Assembly (NCBI GenBank): GCA_041567315.1
Contig: JBFGCA010000010.1
Location: 1 to 64,000 of the forward strand
Reading direction: 5' to 3'
DNA: 64,000 nt
DNA from: JBFGCA01 sp041567315
GTDB taxonomy: Bacteria; Acidobacteriota; Thermoanaerobaculia; Multivoradales; JAHEKO01
Every line of letters starts with the position of its first letter. Position 1 is the stretch's first letter. The position numbers and the translations under genes were made by a program. This document shows positions 8,610-15,532 of this stretch, piece after piece. The notes beneath the pieces are model-generated. The model was not told where the DNA came from. It did not search any database and saw only the letters and a program-made list of their open reading frames with translations.

Positions 8610-8730
8610 ACAGAACTTTTCTGCGGCGCGAACCGCACCGGCTTACTGCCGTCGTCCAGGTCAGCCGGCAGCGCCGTGCGTGTTGTGCGCTATAACGCAC
8701 CAACTGAACAGAACTTTTCTGTTCTAGTTG
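8610..8730. promoter_or_regulatory. Repeated AT-rich inverted-repeat element upstream of the small protein gene
   Basis: The 14-mer ACAGAACTTTTCTG occurs at 8610-8623 and again at 8708-8721, 98 bp apart, in an otherwise GC-rich gap. The second copy sits inside a longer imperfect palindrome at 8701-8730 with arms CAACTGAACAG and CTGTTCTAGTTG around AACTTTT. The copies lie upstream of the minus-strand 40-codon gene and just downstream of the gene ending at 8842. They may be operators, or the second may act as a terminator hairpin for the upstream gene. Confidence 0.45.
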
Positions 8731-8841
8731 CCGCGATGCCGGCTACTTGGGGCCGTTGTCGAGGCGGGGCAACGCCGCGCGCGGCCTCGCCGCCGCGGCC
8801 GGACCGGACCGTCGGGCCTCTACGCCGACTGCCGACTCCCC

Positions 8842-9626
8842 TCAGGGACGGCCGGGATCGAGGGCCGGGTGCGGGGAGAAGATCGCGTTGTCGTGGAACA
8901 GATCGTCGAACTGATAGAAGAGCTGACCGCTCGAACGGGGCATCTCGATCGAGACGTCGACCGACTGCCCGGCGTAGACGGTGCGGCCGTGGGCGTAGGT
9001 GAGGTCGGTCCAGTAGCCGCGCGAGGGCTCGGCGGGATCGAGATAGAGCGTCCCGTTGTCGGGACTGAGATAGAGGAACGGTTCCCAGCGCGAGCTGGGC
9101 GGGATGATGTCGCCGGCGCCGAACGAGCCCTGGGCGGGGTTGCGCAGGAACTCCGGGAAGTGCAGCTCGGTCTTGAGGATCTCGGGATCGAAGGGGTCGG
9201 GCCAGTTGGTGCCGCCGAGAGGGTGGAACGGCCGGATGTCGTCGAGGCAGAACCCTGCGGGGTCCTGGGGACACATCTGGGCGATGCCCCAGCCCTCGGT
9301 GAACTGGCCGATGACCAGCCCGGGCTCGGCGGTGCGGCCCTTGAACTCGGGCAGCTCTTCGAGCGCCCACTGGAGCATGAACGGCGAATAGCGCAGGTCG
9401 CCGCCAGGGCCGCCCGGGAAGTGCGGCATCTTGGCGAGGTCCCACAGGGTCTCGAAGGCCGGCTCGTCGAGGCTCTCGATGATGAAGTCGGGTGGATCGA
9501 ACGGGAACGGGGCTCGCCGTCGGCGAAGTAGTGGGCCAGGAAGCGCCCGGTCTCGGCGGGCCGGATGTGGTGGCCGGCGGTGCGGTCGAAGACGCTGGCG
9601 ACGCTCGTGCGGCCCCGCGGCGTCAC
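8842..9626 (-). pseudogene. Unknown protein coupled to FG-GAP genes, disrupted by a frameshift
   Basis: The gene opens with GTG at 9626, overlapping the stop of the preceding FG-GAP gene by four bases (GTGA), which indicates translational coupling. It reads through FDRTAGHHIRPAETGRFLAH to about 9510, where the frame changes. The continuation (FDPPDFIIESLDEPAFETLW, LWDLAKMPHFPGGPGGDLRY, down to the stop at 8842) lies one frame away. Adding one base to the GGGG run at 9509-9512 would restore a single protein of about 261 residues. No family is recognised; it is rich in Pro, Phe and Trp with no evident signal peptide. The break may be a sequencing error or a genuine mutation. Confidence 0.55.
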
Positions 9627-12034
9627 CGGCCGTGATGCGCGGTCGCGGTCTCCGCTCCGGCCGGGGCCAGCTCGATGGGCGGCAGGTCGAGGGGCGCCGG
9701 CGCCGGGTCGCCCTCGCGGATCGAGTAGGCGCGGTCGAGCGAGACGCCGTCGAGAGCGGCGCCTTCGAAGAGCTGACGGGTGCCGCTGCCGGGCCAGCGG
9801 ATCTCGATCGAGCGTAGCGCCGTGGCCTGTCCCAGCCCGATCTCCTGCTGCAGGCTGCTGGCCCCGAAGCTACCTCCCCAGCCCACCGTCGCGTAGACCG
9901 TACGCTCGCCGCCCGCCTCCTCGACGGTGACGGCGACGCGGGCGCCGATCGCCGAGCGGTTGGCGGCCACCCCCTCGAGCCGCAGGGTGATCCAGCGGTT
10001 GCCGTGGCCCGGGTTGAGGAACAGCACGTTCTGGTAGGTGTCCCCCGAGTAGGCGCCGCCCATCACCGTGTAGACGTCCTGGTCGCCGTCGGCGTCGAAG
10101 TCGACGAAGGCCACGCCGTGGCCCTTCTGCAGGTGCCCGAAACCGCCGGCGCTGGTGACGTCCTGGAACCGCTGCCCGCCGTCGTTGCGGAACATGCGGT
10201 TGGGGATCAGGGTGGCCAGGTTGGGCTCACCGGTCCCGAAGTAGAAGTCCAGGAAGCCGTCGTTGTCGAGATCGCCGTAGTTGGCGCCCATCACCAGCAG
10301 CGCCTTGTCGAGACCAGCGCGGGCGGTGACGTCCTCGAAGGCGCCGTCGCCCCGGTTGCGATAGAGCCGCGGCCGCTCGCCCTCCGAGGGCAGTCCCAGG
10401 TAGTCGGCGGCAAGGGCGGGCAGCGACGAGTCCAGGAGCAGGCCCAGGAAGGACGCCACCAGCAGGTCCTCCCAGCCGTCGTTGTCGTAGTCGAAGAACC
10501 AGACCGGGAAGCTCTTCAGCGGCTCGGTGACCCCGGCCTCGGCGGCCACCTCGCGGAAGCGCCAGGCGCCGGCGGGGGCGGTCTCGGCGGCGGCGGGCCC
10601 CTCGTTGCGGAACAGCAGGTTGGGCTGCGCGAAGCGCGACACGTAGAGGTCGGGGCGCCCGTCGTTGTCGTAATCGCCCCAGGCCACCCCCTTGACCAGC
10701 CCCACCACGTCGACCCCGCTCGCCGCCGCCACCTCGACGAAGGTGCCGTCGCCGCGGTTGTGGTACAGCTCGCAGGCGAAGCGCTGGCGGCCGTAGGACT
10801 CGTTGCCGATGAACAGATCGAGCCAGCCGTCGCCGTCGTAGTCGGCCCAGGCGGCCGTCTGGGTGGGCATGAAGCTGAGCAGGCCGGCGGTCTCGGTGAC
10901 GTCGGCGAAGGTGCCGTCGCCGCGGTTGCGGAGCAGCGAGTTGGGGTGGTGGCCCTCACCGAAAAACTCCAGCCAGGCGCCCCGCAGCACCAGCGCGTCG
11001 AGCCAGCCGTCGTTGTCGAAGTCGGCCTGGACGAGGTTGAGGCCGCCGACCACGCCGCCCAGGCCGGCCTCGGCGGTGCGCTCCCGGAAGCCGTCGCCCT
11101 CGAGCACGAAGTAGCGCAGCTGATCCTCCAGACCCCAGGAGGAGACCAGGAGGTCAGGACGGCCGTCGCCGCTGAAGTCGTCCGCGACGACGCCGCCCGA
11201 AAGCGCCACCACGTCCACGCCGAGGGCCGGCGCCACGTCCTGGAAGCGGCTCAGCTGGTAGTCGGAGGCGAAGGTCGAGGGCGGGATCCGCCACTCCTCG
11301 GGCACCCCGTCGGGATACTCGCCGAGGGTCATGTAGGCCAGGTTGAGCAGCCAGCGGTACGCCAGGTTGCCGGGATCGGCCGCCAGCAGCTCGCGGTAGT
11401 GCTCGATGGCGGTCCGGGAGCCGCGCTGCAGCCGGTGGACACCGGTGGCGCGGATCGGCAGCAGACAGGAGTCGGCGGTGTGGGCCAGGATGCAGTTCTC
11501 CTGCTCGCCGAGCCGCAGATAGGAGACGGCCACCAGCTCGCGGAGCTCACGCTCGGGGAGCGGGCACCCACCGCTCTCCCGGCAGGCGTCGAGGACCGGC
11601 TCCAGCTCGGCCAGCGCCGCCTCGGTGTCGCCGGCGAGCAGCAGCTCGTAGCCCAGCGCGAAGCGCAGCTCCAGGCGCTCCTCCTCGGAGGCGGCGTCGA
11701 GCAGGGTGCGGTTGAGGGCGGCCCGCCGGTCGTTGAGCATGATGTTGCTGGTCGCGTCGGCGCTGTGCGACAGCTCGCGCAGGCGCTCGACCATGCGCCG
11801 GGTCGCGGGGTCCGACGCCGGCTGCCCTGATGCCGGCTGCTCGGCCGGGAGCGGCGTGGATGGCGCCGGCGCGGACGCCGGCCCCTCCGGCCGGGGAGCC
11901 GCGGGCGGCGGCGGGTCGGCCGCCGGCGGGTCAGCCGATGGCGGCGCCGGCCCGGCGGCCAGCAGCACGGCCACCGCCGGGGCGGCCGCCGCCAGCCGCC
12001 AGCCTTGCCGGGCGCCAGCCGTCGTGACCCTCAT
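9623..12034 (-). CDS. Exported FG-GAP/VCBS repeat protein with ASPIC/UnbV domain (CRTAC1-like)
   Basis: An 803-residue exported protein. A signal sequence (GWRLAAAAPAVAVLLAAGPA) and a Pro/Ala-rich linker precede a helical TPR-like segment (about residues 85-230). A series of FG-GAP/VCBS repeats follows, with calcium-loop motifs such as DFDNDGWLD, DYDGDGWLD, DYDNDGRPD and DFDADGDQD, forming a beta-propeller. The C-terminus has the ASPIC/UnbV pattern (NRSAIGARV, QQEIGLGQA, IRWPGSG). Proteins of this type are outer-surface or periplasmic and are thought to mediate binding rather than catalysis. ATG at 12034 overlaps the upstream stop (ATGA), and its own stop overlaps the next start (GTGA), so three genes are coupled. 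Confidence 0.85.
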   Translation of the reverse strand: MRVTTAGARQGWRLAAAAPAVAVLLAAGPAPPSADPPAADPPPPAAPRPEGPASAPAPSTPLPAEQPASGQPASDPATRRMVERLRELSHSADATSNIMLNDRRAALNRTLLDAASEEERLELRFALGYELLLAGDTEAALAELEPVLDACRESGGCPLPERELRELVAVSYLRLGEQENCILAHTADSCLLPIRATGVHRLQRGSRTAIEHYRELLAADPGNLAYRWLLNLAYMTLGEYPDGVPEEWRIPPSTFASDYQLSRFQDVAPALGVDVVALSGGVVADDFSGDGRPDLLVSSWGLEDQLRYFVLEGDGFRERTAEAGLGGVVGGLNLVQADFDNDGWLDALVLRGAWLEFFGEGHHPNSLLRNRGDGTFADVTETAGLLSFMPTQTAAWADYDGDGWLDLFIGNESYGRQRFACELYHNRGDGTFVEVAAASGVDVVGLVKGVAWGDYDNDGRPDLYVSRFAQPNLLFRNEGPAAAETAPAGAWRFREVAAEAGVTEPLKSFPVWFFDYDNDGWEDLLVASFLGLLLDSSLPALAADYLGLPSEGERPRLYRNRGDGAFEDVTARAGLDKALLVMGANYGDLDNDGFLDFYFGTGEPNLATLIPNRMFRNDGGQRFQDVTSAGGFGHLQKGHGVAFVDFDADGDQDVYTVMGGAYSGDTYQNVLFLNPGHGNRWITLRLEGVAANRSAIGARVAVTVEEAGGERTVYATVGWGGSFGASSLQQEIGLGQATALRSIEIRWPGSGTRQLFEGAALDGVSLDRAYSIREGDPAPAPLDLPPIELAPAGAETATAHHGR

Positions 12035-13641
12035 TCGACCACCAGCAGGCGCTTGCCGGCGGGCAGACCGGCATAGCGGCGGTGCCCGCCGGCCGGCCAA
12101 CGCCCCTCGAGCGCCTCGATCGCGCCGGCTGCCTCGCCGAGACCGAAGTGCTGCACCCGCGAGGACTGCGCCGAGAAACCGTTGCCGCCGTCCACCTCGC
12201 GGATCAGCCGCCGCCCGCCGGCGGTCAAGGTAAGCCGCGCGCCCACCGCGTCGGTGCCGCTGGCGCCGCCCACCAGCTCCACCTCGAGCCAGCCGGCCCG
12301 GTTGCCCTCGTCGTTGCGGTACAGCTCCGGCCCGCCGCCGCAATTGGAGACCAGCAGCTCGAGATCGCCGTCGCGGTCGAAGTCGCCCACCGCCACCCCG
12401 CGGCCGTCGGCCCGCGAAGCCACCCCGGCCGCCGCCCCCACCTCGGTGAAGAAGCCGCCCTCGTTGCGGAACAGCCGGCTCGGCTGGTAGCCGCTCAGCG
12501 ACAGGCCGCGCATGTCGGGCCAGCCCCTGACGTCCGAGACGTTACCGCGGAATAGCTGTCTGGGCCCCTCGAACAGGTCGCGCTCGCCGTCCGAGACGAA
12601 ACCGTTGACGGTGTAGAGATCGAGGTCGCCGTCGTTGTCGAAGTCGAGGAACTTGGCCCCCCAGCCCCAGCCCCCGTTCCAGGTTCCGGTGGCCCGCGCC
12701 ACGTCCTCGAACAGCCAGTCGGAGGCCTCGAGGTTAGCCCACAGCATGTTGCCCTGCGGCATCATCCGGTTGGTGATGTTGGTCACGTAGAGGTCGAGAT
12801 CGCCATCGAGGTCGTAGTCGGCGACGTCGACGTTCATCCCGGCCTTGGTGTCGCGGCCGCCGGTGGCCTCGGCCAGCACGTCGGTAAAGATGGAGCCGCC
12901 TTCGTTCCTGTAAAGCAAATCATAGCCGAAGTCGTTGGCCACGTAGACGTCGCCGTCGTTGTCGAGATCGCCGGTACCGAAGGCCAGCGTCCAGCCGGTG
13001 TCGTCGAGCCCCAGCTCGGCGGCCGACTCGCGGAAGGTGCCGTCGCGGTTGTTGCGATAGAAGCGGTTGACGCCGCCGTTGCGGGCGGTCTCGAAGGTGG
13101 TCTGCAGGATCTTGGGCGTGGTCAGGTTCCACAGGTCGTGGTCGCCGTAGTAGTTACCGACCAGCAGCTCGAGCCAGCCGACGCCGTCGAAGTCGAAGAA
13201 CACCGCCGCCGCCGCGTTGCCGCGGTCGGCCACTCCCGCCGCCTCGCCAACCTCGAGAAAGCGGCCGTTGCGGTTGATCAGCAGGCGGTTGCGGCCGTAG
13301 GCGGCGATGAACAGGTCGGCGTCGCCGTCGTTGTCGACGTCGCCGAAGACGGCGTCCATCGACACGCCTTCGAGGTCGTTGACCGCGGCCACCCTGCTGG
13401 CCGCCGCCACCTCGGCGAAGCGCAGCCCGCCGTCGTTCCTGTAGAGCGCGTTGGGCAGCCCGCGGCGCGAGCTCAACAGATAGACGTCCTCGTCGCCATC
13501 GCCGTCGTAGTCGCGCACCGCGACGCCGGCGTTGATCGAGGTCATCCAGGTCATGATGTGCTCCAGCCGCCCGTCGAACAGCGGCCGGCGGTGGCTCGCT
13601 GTTCGCCAACTGCTTCCGTGGTCTGATCGGCCCCTTCCCAA
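12031..13641 (-). CDS. CRTAC1-like FG-GAP/ASPIC protein, probably missing its N-terminus
   Basis: FG-GAP repeat protein with calcium-binding loops (DYDGDGDED, DVDNDGDAD, DYDLDGDLD, DFDNDGDLD, DFDRDGDLE) and a C-terminal ASPIC/UnbV region (VGARLTLTAGGR, VQHFGLGEA). The recognisable family sequence begins abruptly at PLFDGRLEHIMTWM near 13585. The codons before it, up to the TTG at 13641, have poor third-position GC and read as non-coding. Relatives normally carry a signal peptide and tens of residues before this point, and none is present. An internal ATG at 13554 could still start translation, giving a cytoplasmic, shortened product. The stop overlaps the ATG of the next gene. I infer a 5' truncation by rearrangement; an assembly join is the alternative. 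Confidence 0.75.
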   Translation of the reverse strand: MGRGRSDHGSSWRTASHRRPLFDGRLEHIMTWMTSINAGVAVRDYDGDGDEDVYLLSSRRGLPNALYRNDGGLRFAEVAAASRVAAVNDLEGVSMDAVFGDVDNDGDADLFIAAYGRNRLLINRNGRFLEVGEAAGVADRGNAAAAVFFDFDGVGWLELLVGNYYGDHDLWNLTTPKILQTTFETARNGGVNRFYRNNRDGTFRESAAELGLDDTGWTLAFGTGDLDNDGDVYVANDFGYDLLYRNEGGSIFTDVLAEATGGRDTKAGMNVDVADYDLDGDLDLYVTNITNRMMPQGNMLWANLEASDWLFEDVARATGTWNGGWGWGAKFLDFDNDGDLDLYTVNGFVSDGERDLFEGPRQLFRGNVSDVRGWPDMRGLSLSGYQPSRLFRNEGGFFTEVGAAAGVASRADGRGVAVGDFDRDGDLELLVSNCGGGPELYRNDEGNRAGWLEVELVGGASGTDAVGARLTLTAGGRRLIREVDGGNGFSAQSSRVQHFGLGEAAGAIEALEGRWPAGGHRRYAGLPAGKRLLVVE

Positions 13642-13742
13642 CCATCTCGAGGTCGATCTTCGTGGTCGGCATCGCGGGGGGTGGCATTGCGGTCACGACC
13701 GGTCCCAACAGCGGCGTCGTCCTCCGCGTCGTCGCCGAGTGA
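13590..13742 (+). pseudogene. 3' fragment of an unidentified gene
   Basis: On the plus strand the frame GSLFANCFRGLIGPF..., then SIFVVGIAGGG, ending VVLRVVAE with a stop at 13740-13742, has strongly coding-like codon use (nearly every third position G or C). It has no start and no continuation upstream of about 13590, where the minus-strand FG-GAP gene begins. It looks like the C-terminal end of a gene whose body was removed at the same junction. Family not recognised. Confidence 0.4.
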
Positions 13743-13762
13743 CGAGTCAGAAGGAGTCTGCG

Positions 13763-14119
13763 ATGAACCAGCGAGCGATTCTCCTCGGTCTCCTGATCCT
13801 GGCGGTGGCCGCCGCCCGGCCGGCGACGGCCGCGGTCGAGCAGGCCAGCGGCAAGCTCACCTTCCTGCGCGTCAACGACGTCGGCGGCCGCTTCGGCCCG
13901 AGCGACGACAACATCGAGGCCGAGGTGATCGTCAAGATCGCCAACACGCCCGGGGCCTTCGGATTCAAGCTGCGCAACGACGCCAACCGCCCGGCGCGCC
14001 AGGGCATGCTCGACCTGCTGCGGGACGCCTTCAACCACCAGTGGACGGTAACGCTCGACTACGAGATCGAGCCCGGCAAGGTCCACGGCGTGATCTTCCG
14101 GGTGGCGCTGACCCGCTAG
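13763..14119 (+). CDS. Small exported protein of unknown function
   Basis: A 118-residue protein with a clear signal peptide (MNQRAILLGLLILAVAAARP, cleavage likely near ATAA-VEQA). A compact domain follows, rich in beta-strand-like segments (KLTFLRVNDVGGRFG, EAEVIVKIANTPG, WTVTLDYEIEPGKVHGVIFR). No cysteines and no known family. The ATG at 13763 is well supported by AAGGAG at 13751-13756. It sits alone between the remnant at 13590-13742 and a convergent gene. Confidence 0.65.
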   Translation: MNQRAILLGLLILAVAAARPATAAVEQASGKLTFLRVNDVGGRFGPSDDNIEAEVIVKIANTPGAFGFKLRNDANRPARQGMLDLLRDAFNHQWTVTLDYEIEPGKVHGVIFRVALTR

Positions 14120-14128
14120 CAGCCTCGC

Positions 14129-14776
14129 TCAGGCCCACGAGATCCGCTTCGGCGCCAGCCGCAGCACGGTGAACCGGAAGCGATACTCGCTCGATCGCCC
14201 GTCGCGCTCGACCGGCACCAGGATCTCGAAACTGCGCCCGAGGTGCGGCCGGCCCAGGGCCTCGGCCCGCTCGCGCTCGGGCTCGGCGATCGTGCCGCCG
14301 TCGACCGGCGAGTCGGCCCGCCATGGTGCGCGCCGGCGGCGGCCCTCGCGCAGCCAGTTCTCCGGCCACAGGAACACCTTGACCGTACCCCCACCCGGCA
14401 CCACCGTCGGCGGCTCACGCTCGTTGCCGGCGCCGGCGGCATGGAGGTCGAGCTCGCTGCCGTCGGGGTCCAGGAAACGGGCCAGCGTCAGCTCCAGGCG
14501 CAGCGGCTCGCCGCCGAGGTTACGGACCGTCAGGTCGATCCCTCCGGGGCGGACGTCGATCGCCCAGGACGTCCGCTCGTCGCCGCAGACCAGGTCGGCC
14601 TCGCGGCCGGGGCTCGAGACCTCGAGCGGCACCTCGCCCCCCTCGTCCACCCGCACCGCGGCCGACTCGAAGCCGTAGTCCATCGTCCACACGAAGCCGG
14701 CAAGGCAGGACGCGCAGAGAGCGACACCCAGCAGTCCGGCCGGCCATCGGAGAAGACCGCTTGCGCGGCGTCTCAT
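14129..14776 (-). CDS. Membrane-anchored or lipoprotein-like protein of unknown function
   Basis: A 215-residue protein. The N-terminus MRRRASGLLRWPAGLLGVAL continues CASCLAGF, which could be a transmembrane anchor or a lipobox (ALCASC). The remainder is an extracytoplasmic domain with beta-rich segments (IDLTVRNLGGEPLRLELTLA, YRFRFTVLRLAP) resembling an immunoglobulin-like fold, but I cannot assign a family. The start at 14776 is chosen over 14872 because the signal sequence begins there. The upstream reductase frame runs through this gene in another frame as far as 14520, so one of the two ends is probably damaged or unusual. Confidence 0.55.
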   Translation of the reverse strand: MRRRASGLLRWPAGLLGVALCASCLAGFVWTMDYGFESAAVRVDEGGEVPLEVSSPGREADLVCGDERTSWAIDVRPGGIDLTVRNLGGEPLRLELTLARFLDPDGSELDLHAAGAGNEREPPTVVPGGGTVKVFLWPENWLREGRRRRAPWRADSPVDGGTIAEPERERAEALGRPHLGRSFEILVPVERDGRSSEYRFRFTVLRLAPKRISWA

Positions 14777-15371
14777 CTCGCCGATTCTCCCGCCAGCGGC
14801 GACCTCTGACAACTGAGCACCCGCCGCCGGACCTCCGGCATGACGGCGGGACCGCAGCTCCGGAAGGGACATACTCGAGCCACACGGTGCCCGTCTTCTC
14901 GTAGACGCGGTGCCCGACGAGCTTGAGGTTCGTCTGCGCGGCGGGCTGCGGCAGCAGGGGGACGCCGCCGCCGAGGAGCACCGGGATGACGGCGACCTCG
15001 ACGGCGTCGACCAGGCCCAGCTCGATCAGGCTGCGGAAGAGCGAGCCGCCTCCGAACAGCCAGACGTCCTTGCCCGGCCTGGCCTTGAGCGCCGCGATGG
15101 TCTCCGCCGGTCGGTCGGAGACGGTGACGCCGGGACAGTCGGCCGGCCGGAGCGTCCGCGAGAAGACGTAGGCCTCCATGCCGGACATCCCGCCGCCGCC
15201 GTGCTGCTGGCTGGCCTCCCAGCTCTTGCGCCCCATCAGGACGGCGTCGAACCGACCCATCAGCTCCCCGAAGTCGATCTCCGGGTCCATCACGATCCAG
15301 TCGATCTCGCCCTCCGGCCCGGCGATGTAGCCGTCCAGACTCATCGCCACCGACAGGCGGACGCGCCTCAT
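14520..15371 (-). CDS. RibD C-terminal/dihydrofolate-reductase-like protein with runaway C-terminus
   Basis: The N-terminal 165 residues are a standard DHFR-like (RibD-C, YwjB/YyaP type) domain: RLSVAMSLDGYIAGPEGEID, FDAVLMGRKSWE, DVWLFGGGSLFRSL, then VIPVLLGGGVPL and KTGTVWLEY. These are probably NADPH-dependent reductases of unknown substrate. Relatives end shortly after the last strand, but here the frame continues about 118 more residues of Arg/Gly-rich sequence that is out of frame with the downstream gene. The natural stop therefore seems lost, by a point change or a small frameshift near 14875. The start at 15371 fits the conserved MRRVRLSVAMSLDGY; a GAGGAGG-type sequence precedes it. 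Confidence 0.75.
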   Translation of the reverse strand: MRRVRLSVAMSLDGYIAGPEGEIDWIVMDPEIDFGELMGRFDAVLMGRKSWEASQQHGGGGMSGMEAYVFSRTLRPADCPGVTVSDRPAETIAALKARPGKDVWLFGGGSLFRSLIELGLVDAVEVAVIPVLLGGGVPLLPQPAAQTNLKLVGHRVYEKTGTVWLEYVPSGAAVPPSCRRSGGGCSVVRGRRWRENRRDETPRKRSSPMAGRTAGCRSLRVLPCRLRVDDGLRLRVGRGAGGRGGRGAARGLEPRPRGRPGLRRRADVLGDRRPPRRDRPDGP

Positions 15372-15532
15372 CGGTTCCTCCTCGGTGGCTTTCCCGCCGC
15401 CAGCATCGAAATCGCTGGGCGGCAGTCTATCCCTTGCCGGCACTCGCTGATTCGTGGCAGACTCTGCCCAACCTGATCCTGGTTAGCTCCAGAGCTTCCC
15501 GATTGGCGGTGATCTGGAAAGAGAGGTATGAC

